Program-made: the position numbers and the translations under genes | In this document: in pieces, positions 37,753 through 51,000 of the stretch | Layout: the number at the start of each line of letters is the position of its first letter | Numbering within the stretch: the stretch's first letter is position 1 | Notes under the pieces: generated by a model | Told to the model about the DNA's origin: nothing | Seen by the model: the letters and a program-made list of their open reading frames with translations, nothing else | Databases searched by the model: none | Assembly (NCBI GenBank): GCA_951799445.1 | Contig: OX637287.1 | Span: 33,436,224-33,500,223 of the forward strand | Direction: 5' to 3' | DNA: 64,000 bases | DNA from: Pseudisothecium myosuroides | Taxonomy: Eukaryota > Streptophyta > Bryopsida > Hypnales > Lembophyllaceae

Positions 37753-38674
37753 TTAACCCCTAAAAGATCAAGGTCTTTCTTTTGTCAAAAAACATCAATA
37801 CCGCCATTTCTATTGCAAAGTGCAAACATTTAAAACTTTGTTTTTTGGGCATATCTAACCATAGGAACTTGCATTCAATTGCTATGAGATTGTGTAGAAG
37901 AAATTTTAGAAACTTTTATTATCTAGGTTGCAAGATATTTTTGTTTAAAGTAAAAAAAACTTTTTTCTTGAACCTTGTCTAACTAGATTTTAAGACAATG
38001 AATCTTCTTAACTTAAAAATTGTGCAAAATAGATTTTGATTTAAAAAATTTATATGTTGAAGAACTGAGTTGCAAGTCTTGTGAAAAAATTCACAAGAAA
38101 TAAATTTGATTTTCATCCTTAAAAGAATGTTAAACAGAAGTAGATACGAGATAGAAGGAAAAAATAAATCACTAATAGCTCTAAGTCAGATGGAATTGAA
38201 ACACACTAATTCCAATGGTGAGATTGTTTTAGTAAGAAAACTATACCATGTAGAACTCTCTTTTTTTGAAAAATTGTGAAATTGAGTTAAGAATTAGATT
38301 GTACAAGTTATTTTTTCAAAATGTTTTGATTGCACGAAAAACAAGATTCTCCATAATTTTCTCATTATTTGTCCAATAAAATGAATATGAAGTTTTCATG
38401 TAGACAAAAATATTTTCTATAATAAACAAAATTTTAAAATATTTACTTTTTGCAATTTTTGTATGTTGCCCATGGACCTCTAGTTTGAGCTTTGGATGGC
38501 ATAACTTTTGCTCCCAAGAACCAATTGAAATCAAAATTTGTAGTCTCTAGAAACTAATGAGTTTTCCTATCTTCAAAAAAAGTTTGAAAAAATCATGCAA
38601 AATAATGAAATCACAAGAACTTGCTTGAACCTTCAAATGTCCTCCAAAGGGACTTTTGGTCTTTTAGGGAATAA
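37753..38674 (-). mobile_element. TTAA-family element, copy 6
   Basis: In minus orientation. The left boundary is TTAACCCCTAAAAGATCAAGG. The right boundary has decayed to TCTTTTAGGGAATAA, without a perfect TTAA. Internal landmarks appear as complements (GAGTTGCAAGTCTTGTG, CATAACTTTTGCTCCCAAG). Confidence 0.7.
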
Positions 38675-39096
38675 GTCTCTTAAGGTATCTTGAATTAGGA
38701 ATTGTAAATAAATTCATGATGTGGAGGGCTTTGACACTTCTTGCTCCATTATATTATCATTTTTGCAAAATCCACTGAATCATTTTCTATAGTAGTTGTT
38801 AAGTTCAAAAATTGAATGCAACTTTGCTATGCTTACACATGCTACAAATGATGTTATTTTACAACTTCTTTTGAGTTTTAAAAAAAACAAAACAATTATG
38901 ATATCACTATGATTGTTAATTAAAGCCACATATGAAGATATACAAGAACAAATCCCATTGCAATGCAATGACACAAAAAAGTTCATTAACTTGCAAGGTT
39001 TTATTGAAAAGTTGCGAAGGAAGTTATTAGGATTTAGTGAGATCAAATGGATGAAAAATAATGTGGATGAAAATATGATACTTTGCACTTATGTAC

Positions 39097-39099
<3 letters not shown>

Positions 39100-39164
<65 letters not shown>
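39100..39164. repeat. (AT)n microsatellite
   Basis: About 65 bp of uninterrupted alternating A and T. Confidence 0.95.
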
Positions 39165-39167
<3 letters not shown>

Positions 39168-39307
39168 TGACGTGCTATTTGAATTCTAATGCATGAAACA
39201 ATTCGAATAATTGTTGAATTTTTCTATTTTCATTGCACATCCAACTTGTCATGGACAATTACATTTGAAGCATTGAATGGATATATCTAAAAATAAAGTA
39301 AAAAATA

Positions 39308-39309
39308 TA

Positions 39310-39341
<32 letters not shown>
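39308..39341. repeat. (AAAT)n microsatellite
   Basis: Eight or so consecutive AAAT units. Confidence 0.9.
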
Positions 39342-39343
<2 letters not shown>

Positions 39344-39559
39344 TTGGAGGGTGACCTATAGCTATTTAAGTTGTGAATCTTATAGTTTTAATATATTGTT
39401 TTTATGAAAGAAGTTGTATTTGGATGTAGATATATAGATATCAAAATATTTTAGAATTATTTTTAAGTTTTTTAAGGTATCTACGGAAGATGACTCATAT
39501 TAGACTCCTTGACTAAATCTAGTAGACAATTTATTGAAGTTGGCATGTATGCACAATAG

Positions 39560-39754
39560 TACAATAGAACCTCTCTAAGTTGATCCTCTCTAAGTTGATA
39601 AACCTCTGTAAACTAATCATGTCAAACCAATCCCGGACTAGGGCCACATAACAAAGGCTGTGACTAAAAATGACCCTCTCTAAGTCAATAAACCTCTATA
39701 AACCAATCTGTCAGACCGGTCCGGGACCGACCAGCTTAGAGGGGTTCTATTGTA
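39560..39754. mobile_element. Pogo/Emigrant-like MITE
   Basis: Left end TACAATAGAACCTCTCTAAG, right end CTTAGAGGGGTTCTATTGTA. The outermost TA pairs look like the duplicated TA target. Ends of the form CA(R)TA(R)AACCTCT(N)TAA are typical of pogo-class MITEs such as Arabidopsis Emigrant (family knowledge). The CCTCTCTAAGT-type motif repeats inside the left half. 195 bp, non-coding. Confidence 0.72.
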
Positions 39755-40940
39755 ATTGTGTTTGAATGTTATTTCAATTTTTAAATTTATCTTTATATTG
39801 GCTTTTTGACAAACCATTTACGAGTATATTAATTTTGGTTTTGCATTACAAATAGGGGAAGAAGTAGTTTTTGCTACATTGTTTGAACACGTAGTCACAA
39901 TTTGAAATGTTGTGCTCTAATTTATTTTATAAAAGCTATAAAAAGCATTTCATTGTAATGAATATTTTATTTTCAATGCAAAGAAGTTAACAATGACTTA
40001 AACAAATGCTTGGAGTACTAGAAAATACATTTTGGATTGTTGGATGGAGCTAAAAAATGATTAACGTAACAATGTTTTTTTCAAGCTTTATTGCATTAGT
40101 GTGTATCCAAAGTTTTATATTGAATTTTTTTTGGCTTTTTAAAGTATAAAAAATAAATATAAAAATAGTCATTTATCACTTGACAACAGAAATGTTTAAA
40201 TCAATTGATCATCTTATAGTTTTACATTCATGTATTAAGTTAGTATTTTATACCTTCTAAGATCAATGTTCACATTTTGAACAATTAATGAATGCAAATA
40301 TTTTTCCTACTCATACATAAACAAAAATCAAATTTTTTCATTCATCTTAATGTTTGTAGATTCTTGTGCTAGTTTCTTGACATTTGTTTGGTACATTTAT
40401 AGACTATTAACAATTTGTATCCAGAAAAATGACTTGTACAAAGACTTGCACAAAAATATTTAAAATGTTCAAATCTAAAAATAGAAGTGTCTTTTACAGA
40501 TAGAATTGTCTCCAACATATTTAAATTGCTAATTGATAATAAATTGGTTTATTAGATATATAGGAGCACCCTACCATTCAAGGACCATACCTTGAAAATA
40601 AATGTTGTCTAGAAGTTAAAACTAGTCAAACATCTCAATGAGAAGAATCTTTTACAAAGTCAAAAGTAAACAAATAATACTCTATGCTTCCAAATGCATG
40701 TGACCAATTGTATTAAAAATAGGTCTTGCTAAATTTAAGTTTAATGATCATTATCATGTATTGACATTGTTCTTGGTCACATCTTGCTTTCTATAATATG
40801 TTTGGTGTATAAGGGTGAAAAATAAGAAATCAAATATATATGTCAAACTATATAGTATAATTGTGTAATAGTGAAATTGCTTAAAAGAACCTATCAAGAA
40901 TGTGCAATTTGAAAAGGGACACAAACTTTAATTGTAAAAT
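39755..40940. other. AT-rich intergenic sequence, no gene seen
   Basis: No coding region, repeat or RNA gene recognised here. Confidence 0.5.
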
Positions 40941-41812
40941 TTAACCCCTAAAGGCCCAAGGCCTTTTTTCTGCCAAAAAACACTCAAAACTGCCATTTCT
41001 ATAGCAAACAATAAAAAAAATTGAAAAATGTTTTTTTTTGCGCATCTAACCGTAGGATCTTACACCTAACTAGTATGAGAATGTGTGGAAAAAATTTCAG
41101 AATTTTTGACCGCTCAAATTGCAAGATATTTGCGTTTAGGGTGGAAAAAACAAGTGTTTCACACATTGCGGGACTAGATTTTTTGACTTTGAACATTTTT
41201 AACTTAAAATTTTTGCACTACAGATTTTTGAGCTTTAAATCTTTAAGGTGGAGAATTGAGTTGAGAGTCTAGGGGAAAAAAAATATTCAAAAAAACTTAA
41301 TTATCATTCCAAAAAATTGTTAAGTAGAAGTAGGTACGAGATAGAAGGAAAATCTAAATCTAAATCTATTTTAGATGGAATTAAAATACACTAATTCCAA
41401 TGGTGAGATTGATCGATCTAGCAAGTAAACTAAACCATGAGATTTTATTTTTTTTGAGAAATTGCAAAAATAGCATTCAAAAATGAATCCTAGAAGATAT
41501 TTTTTTCAAGAAGATGCTCTAACTACCCGAAAAATAAGAATGTCCATAACTTTCTCATAACAAATCCAAATATCAAGTTTTTGCCAATATTTTTTTGTGC
41601 CCGGGCTGCCCGCCGTCCCCTATTTTGAGCTTATTTGGTCATAATTGTTGTTCCCGGGCACCGATTGTGAAAAAAATTATGCCCCCACGTAGATCTTCCT
41701 ATTCTCCACCTCCATTAAAATTTTCAGAAAATATTACAAACGTGGTTGCAAAAAGGTACATGACCGAAATTGCATTTGTCCCCCGAAGGGACAATAGGCC
41801 TTTAGGGGTTAA
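40941..41812 (-). mobile_element. TTAA-family element, copy 7
   Basis: In minus orientation with both TTAA boundaries intact. The left boundary TTAACCCCTAAAGGCCCAAGG opens the hairpin AAAGGCC-CAA-GGCCTTT. The right boundary GGCCTTTAGGGGTTAA is preceded by the other hairpin, TGTCCCCCGAAGGGACA. A likely recent, well-kept copy. Confidence 0.82.
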
Positions 41813-41919
41813 TATAGCTATTCCTAATCTCTAAATGTCAAAGTGTTATGGGACAAAATCTACATGTGTTATACAATTTGGCCTTTTCAATCTTTCTATT
41901 TGCATCAAAAAATGAAGTA

Positions 41920-42494
41920 TTAATCCCTAAAGAGCAATTGTCCATTGAATGGACAATTGAAAATCCGTATAGGTTCTTATGAAGTCAATATTAATCGAAT
42001 GTTCAAGAAATTTTGACACATGTGTGAATATGTACCCTCTTAGAAGGAATACAATGTTTTTTCCGATTGGGTGCTCACTCGGATCAAAGTTATGCTACCT
42101 TGAACCTTTTTTTCTGATTGGACAGCATGTGCACTCCTTCTTTACTTTTGAAATTTGGCAAGTGTGTAACTTACATGATACAAAATGCAAATGTCCAAAA
42201 AAATAACCATGTGTGATGTAATAATCTCACTCTAGGAGGAGTTAAAGTCTATTGGCCTTGTCGAGTAAGGCCAAAAATAAACTTTTTCTTCTAACTTTAA
42301 TCATTATAATCTTTCAATCCATGCAGTCAAAGTTTCTAAATTAATTTCCACACAATTTTATAGTAGTCTAGTAATAATTTTGTACAGTTGAATTTTGAAA
42401 AAAAAACTTTTTTTCATTCTTTTTAGGCTACCTTAAAAAGTGTCAGTTTTTCACAATTTTTGCTCAAAATATGCCTCTAGCTTTTAGGGGTTAA
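41920..42494 (+). mobile_element. TTAA-family element, copy 8 (575 bp)
   Basis: Starts TTAATCCCTAAAGAG, then the perfect 11-bp-stem hairpin CAATTGTCCAT-TGA-ATGGACAATTG, a stem sequence not shared with other copies. It ends GCTTTTAGGGGTTAA. The interior is shortened and keeps only outer landmarks. Confidence 0.7.
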
Positions 42495-43756
42495 ATCAAC
42501 TTGCAATACAGGGAATTCAAGTACATTGGCAATACTTTAGCCATTTTTTGATGATACACTTATGCACTAAGGAATTCTTGTTTTAGAAATTAGAGACAAA
42601 TATTTAGAATATGTGGAAAGAAAGTTAAGAAATTTGAGTATACAAATTCCAAGTTGTAGTTAGAAGAAAATGTTTTTTTTGTCAAACTTGCCCGGTAGGG
42701 TTAGTAGAATTTTGACGCTCTTGAAATAGTGGGATTTTTGTCCTAAAAGTAATTTAAAAAAAATTGCATATTGTGTTGTATTAATTACGTTAATTTAGAA
42801 ATAGATGAAGAATTTAGCAAAAGATGCCAAAAATGCCCAAACTCGTCAATTTTTTTAGGGGCAATATAACATTAGGGGGAGCATTTGATTAGATTTTTTT
42901 TTTCCATTTTTTCAAAGGGAAATGTCCCCATCTTGCATCAAATTTTTAGAAACATTTATTTGTTGTTTATTTCATCACCTACCAAAATTCTAATAGTCCC
43001 TTGATTGTACACTTGGTCTTTAGGGCTTAATTTTATGTAACTATTGAATATCCATTCCAAGGAATTTAGAGTTGAAATTAAGATGGGACAATTTTATTGT
43101 AGAGGTTGGGGAAATTATTGATTACCCACTCTAAGGAATTTGGAGGAGATGATTTCTAACTACTTTAAGGAGGAATTTAAAAAAGTCAATTTGATGAGTC
43201 AAATAGAAGTCCACAAAAAGATCTTTTGCATACATTTTTGGTGGTTGTTTTAGAGATGACAATTTGTTACAAATGGGCAATTTTTGTTTCATTTATTAAA
43301 TCTTTTTTCCTTATCTTTCACAAATTAAAATGCTAAAGATCCTATTTTATTGAGATCTTGTACTTTTTATTTCTCCTACTCAGAAAATTCTTATATTTTT
43401 TATCCTTGGGATACAATTTTATTACATGTCTATACATTTGGCCATATTATTCTCAAAAGTAATGGAGTAAATAGGACAAATAGTTCAGGTATTTCTTGCA
43501 ATCACCCCAAATAGTTTCCATTATTAAATTTTTTTCAATATTTGGTTGGATCTTGTTTGAAAACGAAAGAAGATTCTAGATTTTGTAAACATGTACATCT
43601 TTTTGGACATCGAGTGAATTAACCATAAAATACATCCAAGGTTGTGAGATTGACAAACTTCTCTGCATACCAAAACACACCATTGAATGAAGATAAGTAA
43701 AACCGAGCAATATGTCCACTTTCGATACATTGCTGGATTTGCCTCGAACAATGTTT
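42495..43756. other. AT-rich intergenic sequence, no gene seen
   Basis: No coding region or repeat recognised. Confidence 0.5.
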
Positions 43757-44682
43757 TTAACCCCTAAAGGCCCATTGTCCCCTCGGGGGACAAATGGGAT
43801 TTCGGGCAGGTACCTACGGGCTGAAATTTTGTCCTGATTTTTTGAAACTTTTTTTGAAGATAGGAAAACTGATAAGCTTTGTGGGAATATAATTTTTTCC
43901 ACAGTCGGTGCCTGGGAACAATAGTTATGACCAAATAAGTTCAAAACAGGGGACGGCGGGCAGCTCGGGCAGCAGAAAAAAAATGGAAAAAAATTTGAAT
44001 TTTTTTTTAAAATATTTTTTTTCTGATAGATTATATTTTTGCCTATCTAAAAAGCTTTGATTCATTTCATTTGGATATGTTATGAGAAAGTTATGGATTT
44101 TCTTGTTTTTCAGGCAGTTAGAGCATCTTCTTGAAAAAAATAACTTGTAGGATTCATTTTTGAATGAAATTTTTCAAATTTTTCAAATTTTTTTTTCCGC
44201 ATGGTCTGATTTACTTGCTAGAACAATCTCACCGTTGGGATTAGTGCATTTTAATTCCATCTAAAATATATGAATATTTTAGATTTTTCCTTTTATCTTG
44301 GACCTACTTCTACTTAACAATTTTTTTAAGAATGATAATTAAGTTTTTTTGAATTTTTTTTTTTTTCCTAGACTCTCAACTCAATTCTCTACAATAAAGA
44401 TTAAAAGCTCAAAACGCCGTAGTGCAAAAATTTTAAGTTAAAAATGTTTAAAGCCAAAAAATCTAGCCCCGCAATGTGCTGAAAAACTTGTTTTTTTCAC
44501 TTTAAACGCAGATATCTTGCAATCTGTGCGGTCAAAAATTCTGAAATTTTTTCCATACATTCTCATACTTTCTCATACATGTTCAAAAAAAACATTTTTA
44601 AATTTTTTTTATACTTTGCTATAGGAATGGCAGTTTTCAGTGTTTTTTGGCAGAAAAAAGGCCTTGGGCCTTCAGGGGTTAA
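43757..44682 (+). mobile_element. TTAA-family element, copy 9
   Basis: Starts TTAACCCCTAAAGGCCCATT, then hairpin TTGTCCCC-TCG-GGGGACAA. It ends GGCCTTGGGCCTTCAGGGG followed by TTAA. It combines the left end typical of copies 4 and 5 with a right half close to copies 1 and 2, so it may represent the full-length consensus best. Confidence 0.82.
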
Positions 44683-44983
44683 TTTCTTCTGGCTACCAAA
44701 TGCTGTTCACCTGTTTAATTACGAAGTGAGTGACACCTGCTTTTGGTATCCAGAAGAAAACACACTGCCGTCAACTAGCTGGTCCAGAGCAGCATACTAA
44801 ATGTTTGAACATCCTCGAACCTTCGTAATCTCAATAGAAGAGGTGTGACGGAGGTGATAAACAGTTTCTGGATCAAAGAGTGCCAGCATGGTTGAGAACA
44901 AAGCTCTCCACAAGTGGTTGTTTGTCAAGAACATCGACTGTTGTACTGTACAGCAAATTAAACGAGCTCCTTGAGCTACCTCT

Positions 44984-44989
44984 TTTATT
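44984..44989 (-). promoter_or_regulatory. Candidate poly(A) signal of the EDR2-like gene
   Basis: AATAAA on the minus strand, about 45 bp past the stop codon at 45033. Position and sequence fit a near-upstream polyadenylation element; use is not proven. Confidence 0.4.
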
Positions 44990-45032
44990 ACTATTACGAT
45001 CAAACCATGGGATGACCGAATGGTCGTTAAGT

Positions 45033-48000
45033 TCAGTTCGAAACATTCCATTCGAATTGAGCTGCTGACTCGACCTTGACTCGATTCAACCTCACGGTGC
45101 CCAGCAAGTACTCTGGAAGCTCCTGTGCGCCTTGAGCCTGCGACAAGCAACAGCTGAGGTTGAGGAACTTTGGCAGTATGACGGAGCAGGAACTCTGGCC
45201 CAGTACCAAGTCAGGGTACAAACTCCAGATAAGAAGTACACATAACTTTAGAACGGTGCACATTAGCTTAAACTCGTATGAAGAGGTTTCCGCACGACAA
45301 TGATCATCAAAGTTATTGGCCAAGGAGGTGGTGGCTCCCTATCTTCTTGAGCTTTAATTAGCAAGTTAGAAGGACAATGGATGTAAATATTGAAGGTTCT
45401 ATCGAATGAGATATTAAAGCAGAAATAAGTGCGCATGGTTTTGTGCAAATTTAACGAATTGTGTGAATAAGAGATTTACGTTTACAATTGGAAATTTTGC
45501 ATACTAGAGCCAGTTCATATCATAAAGACATGGGGACTATCATTTCGTTAGCAAGCATTATATCTAAAACGTTGATAACAATTACAATGGGAAAAGTAAG
45601 TTGGAGTAACAGGACATGATGGTTGCATAATTGAAATACCTCGATAAGAATCGCAAGGTCCAGAACGACGTTTGCCAAACAACCTAGAACTAACCCAGTC
45701 AAGCACCGTGCCACTGACGAGGACCCAACATCCGCGTCAATCTGCAATCGTCAAATAATTTAATGGATTAGAGAAGTCAGTTCTGAGCAGCTTGCTAGTG
45801 ACTTGGAACTTGACAATCATCTTTTGCTGAAGAGTGGAGTCTGTAAGAGGATTATACTGAGGCATCCTTTTGTATCATGATGATGCCTCCATATGCTTAC
45901 TGCGACCATGGGAAGATTTCCCCATGAATTGTATTGAAGATTCTCTTCACGATGCTGCCTAAAAGTCCCTGAAACTATCTACTTTTACTGAAATATTGTG
46001 ATGTGCTGCAATTTCTACAAACAAGAGAAAACAGTGGATTGAAATACCTCAAGGAAGTTATCTTTACGCAAGTAGTTGCAAGTGATTCCTTTACCCAGTA
46101 TACCTGCTTTGGTTCCAACAGCACGCTTCACCATCCAATAACCCTGGAAAAAATAATGAAGTTTGATTAACTTTGACATTACACTACTACTGATTCACAT
46201 CATCTCATAAGAGTCTCAAATAAGAAAATTAAATCTCAGAGCATCGTTAGTATCAGAAAGGTAGTAGATAAGATAGTCCGCTCACAAAGTACCTGGCCGG
46301 AATACTACACAAATAAAGAAGAAAGTAAGGCCAAAGTCACCTTCGAGTTCGTACCCTTCGTTTACAATTTGATACAACGGTGTTTGCAAAGCTGTAAGAG
46401 TGTAACTGAGTAAGTCCATACCTCCGCCATGCTGGGACTAATCTTGAACCTAGAATTTCGAAACGCATCGTCTCCGTTGACAAACTGATCAAGTAACGAT
46501 CCTGGTCGGATTGGCTTGTCAGCAGCATAGTACGATACCATACTATAATTAGGGATCTGTCCGTACAGCCACATCTTATCAGATCTCCCACAGCACAAGT
46601 GACACAAAGTGAGCGCCACAAATCAGCAAAGTTTATGACTTGTCAGCGATGGTAGTCTGAACCTCATATTCAAAATGGATGATGTCAGTGAGATTGGCAC
46701 AGTTTCAGTCATCCGATTGAAACCTTACCAGTTCCCGTTTCAGAGATCCAGAGCTCTGTGCACTAGAACGCACATCACAATTTTGGCACTCTGAAACATG
46801 CCATTTTAATGAATCTGCCCGAGACTTGAAAAGAAAAACTCTTGTTCATCACATTGGCGTAATTCGCGCAATTGGCACATTGGCTCTATCTAGGAATTGG
46901 ACTCTGGCCTATACTAGTCCTAGATAATATTCAAGGTTTCAAGGTTTAGGGAGAGGGACCAGAGCGGTTTCAGAAACGGTAAAATAAGACCGCTCTGGTC
47001 TCACTTTTCTGAAATCTCAGATCTATACTTCCTAGATCTTAGAGCTCTGAGATTTCAGCTGGGCAACGAATATTTGAGCACTTGAAAAGTCCTAATTGTC
47101 AGCAGTTGAAAGTCACATTTTGGCACACTGAAATTGCCAGGAGGACTTATGCGAGGGTATACTAGGCGTCAAGATAGGAGAATTCAATGTTCAGTACCAG
47201 ACAATGAGGTAGAGAATGTTTATGAAATTTCTAGATTTGAGAAGCATATAAAACAAAAATGTCTCGGTCACAAATATCGCAGAGAGCCCACGTTACCTGA
47301 AAATTTAATACAAGGATAAAAGGTGCTTTCCTCCCTGCTGCTGACTGATACATAACAGAACACACAATGCATTGCGTCATATACTTGCTAATTTGGATCC
47401 CTATACATGAGATTTTAATGAAATTTCTACCCTTGTTAAATTTTCATGACTGATTAGTAACCACTAACATATTTCATTGAAATAAATGACTGACATATTT
47501 TTGAAACGTAAAATTTTATATATAAAATACTAAATCTCTTCATGCTGTTTAAGTTATCAACTTTTTATAATATTTTATTACATTTGACAAACTCTTCGAT
47601 TTCCTAATAATCATTCATTTGGCGTGAAATTCATAATTTTCACATCCTAAAACATAAGTTCTTTTCTTTTCTTTTCTTGATATTAACCCTCACTACTCTC
47701 AAGAAATAAACAAAGAACATCATGAAACCGTTGAATTCCACTTAGCTGAACTCACATGCGAAGGAATCTTACTCTTCAGCTCACCTGCACACAGCAGCTA
47801 GATTGCAACGCAATATGGTCGATTCTTCGATTTGATTTCACCCAATCCACAGCCAGCAGTTTCAAAAGAGGCTCCCCACCAGATATCTGATCATCATCCA
47901 CCAAATTGTCAGCGGAAATTGGCGACTAAATAATCTTGTTTCCAGTAAAATTAGACCTGTTCCACGGATTATTAGGCAACGTCGTGAAGAAAAACCCTTC

Positions 48001-51000
48001 TCCATGATTAACAGGGAGGTCTTCCTATACTCATAGTGATTACATTGTCAGACTTCTTTATGGTCACTGTGACAATAGTAGGCCCCCGGGACCATACCTC
48101 TTCATGAATCAGGTCGACCTCTCTATGAATTATAGAGAAGATTCTCTTTATAATGTCAAAAAATTTACTAAACAGTCAAACTTTATTGAAAACCTCATTA
48201 AATGTTATATGTTGATATATCCTCAAACTCTAACTGCCTATATTTCATGTACTTTGGTCCAACTGGAGTTTGAGAATTCCAACATGTCCGAGAGGTATGC
48301 CCAAGGGTTAATTTCCGAGCTAAATGTGAAGAGAGGGTTAAAAAGAGGAGTAATACAAACCTTGAGACTGTCCTCATTATAAGTTGGACCACGAACCATG
48401 AATCCTTTTCCTCCAGGTTGAGACCAACCATTGCCGTCGTCGTCACTTACAAGTCTCCTTAATGATGAATTGAACATGTTTGGATCCATATCCAACGATG
48501 GCACATTCCAGTCAAGCTCTCGGGCAGTTCTAGTTGCTGCAATCGAGTTGTGACGTCAGAATTCCAAGAGCAAAAGTACACTGGTGTCAAAATAATAAAA
48601 ATGCATGTGTCGCATAGAAGTAACGAAGTGAATACCAAAAGGAGAGGCGAAGAATATATAGATTCCCCCCCAACACACACACGCAATCTCATATTACTTC
48701 CGTAGGAAGCAGCAATATGGCAAGTTACCAGGCAACGATTTGGTGGACAAAGCGAGCCCAGTACCCCAAGAAATACCATAAGCCTTCTGACTTCCTCTCT
48801 GTAAGAACATGCAAAGAAAGTTATTGAATCTGGATATCTGTGTAGCTTGACACAGTCAACTTGCTGGAATCACCTGGCACCCGATGATCCAACTAATTAG
48901 ATGAATTCTTTACAATTGTCATCTAAATAGACAAGAGACATTGCAATCTAACTCATAGAGACCCTTGCTAATAGCCAACCTTCAACATTTCCCTTAACAA
49001 ATTTAAACCCCGCCTGCACCAAGGTACCAAGCAAGCAACAACAATTAGCTAATTGGAAATTATTTTTAAAGTTGTGTCAGTTAGCAAATTGATGCTAACT
49101 AACTTGCAATGAATTTACGTTCATTTACAACATTAACTACCCGATTTTGAACAATTAAACTGATTAATTGGGTCTGTACCAATGGGTTGAAGTGGTAAAT
49201 CTACCTGCACCAAGTTGCAGCACCTAGCCAACTTTGAAAGCCTAACTTTGATTAGTTTACATTTTAAGTAAGGAAATACGATAAGTTTGTTAGCTTCCAA
49301 CTAGCTAATTAATGGCCATAACACCCCAGCTGTTAGCTATTTGGCATTTCTTGGTTTGTGGGGGACGGGGCTGCTAAACCATCATAATTACAAACCATTG
49401 CAACTTCACATTATTTGAGCTACATGAGTCAATATAGCTACAGAAATTTGCAACTTTCAAAACATCTTCTCTCTTCAATGCAAAGATAAAACAATCAGAG
49501 GGCATGCTTGATGTTTATTGACCTGTCCATTTTCGTCATGTTCGTCTTCCTCTTCATCAGGGTCATCAGCCAGAATTGCATCATAAAACTCTTCGTGTGA
49601 CTCGAGCATTGCCGATTCCTTCGGAGCATCCACCATTGGGTCAGCCGTTTGTAGCACCTTTTTCACCTCTTTGTTCAGCCTTTTCCTGGCCTGGGATTCC
49701 ATAGTAATCAGCTCCGGACTCGCTCCAAGAAGTTCTCTCAAACCTATGACGCCAAACTCGAAAGGAGTGAATATGGTCCAAGACTTGATGATATAGTAAG
49801 ATCCAAAGACACCCAATATGTAGTTAACGCTTTCAGATTTGTGCAAATGAATTCACACACACAGTGCCAGAAACCTACCTGCTATCCTGCAGAGCAGAAT
49901 GTAGGGAATAGTCTTGCGAAACCTTGAGTAGTAACTTCGCTTCCATCGACCCCATCCTATAGACTTCACCTCGATAACTTGTGTAACCAGTGATCGAGGT
50001 GTTCCACAACCAGGCCTCGGTGGTAAAGGTGTAATCTCCCAAATACCCGCTGCACGCCAATTGAGATTTAGCTCAATGAGACCTAACACTTCAGAATTCT
50101 TTCGTACAGAAACCCTTTGGTGAATTCTTTCAGTTCAATTAGATTATTTCAAGAACTTGTAGATAGGGACATTAAAAGAATCTTCCTCATAATTCACGAG
50201 TAGGTCACTCTATATCATAGTGATCATACTAAGGCTCCTCATGATATATAGATACCTGTACGATCTGAAAACATAGAGACCTTCCCATGAATCGTGGAGA
50301 CAATTCATTTGACGATGCTGTGCCTGAAATGCTCTTATTTTACTGAAAACCTTGTTCTAATCCAAAAGAATACGAGATGAGAGTTTTCTGAAAGTAGAGA
50401 CTTACGACTCAAATCAGTACGTTGGACGCAAGGTTTAGATGGCCGGCTTTTGTGAGTGGTTGAGACCTGTGTAATTGCTGCAACCAACAAAGGGTCGTTT
50501 TAGTTAGAACCAGCTAAACACATGTAATCACCAATGGCATTCAATTGAGTTTTGTGTACCTCATAATCAGATCCATCGGAGACAAATCATTACTTACTAC
50601 CCTGTAATGAACCAAGAAAATAATACACTACACATGGTCAAAAGGGAACATTAAAAACTAAGCGCAACAGCTTAACGCAAAATATTAACCAAAGTAACAC
50701 ATTAGTTTACCCAGAGAAGGAGCTCACAATAAGATCCATCCTGATCGCGTCGCCAGTACCGTGAGAAAAGGAAGTCCCGTTTACCACGAAACCTGCACGT
50801 GATTACACCAACTATACTCAACATTACTTCATATTAGCAAACCTGGTACAGGCTGCAAGTCCTACCAACATTGAATCATCCCCAGATAAATTAATTATAA
50901 CCTTGCACAGAAAAGCAGAACATCAACAAAAGAATAGCCCAGACCATGTAGGATTCATAAAATGAAGATAGTTGATCTTGGCTTTATTTTCTAATGCTGT

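Noticed and set aside
50564..50607. Exon-like segment (VVSNDLSPMDLIM) between exons 11 and 12 of the EDR2-like gene
   Set aside because: It has splice-like borders, but inclusion breaks the reading frame or creates a stop, and EDR2 homologues have no residues there. Joining exon 11 directly to exon 12 restores the conserved order.
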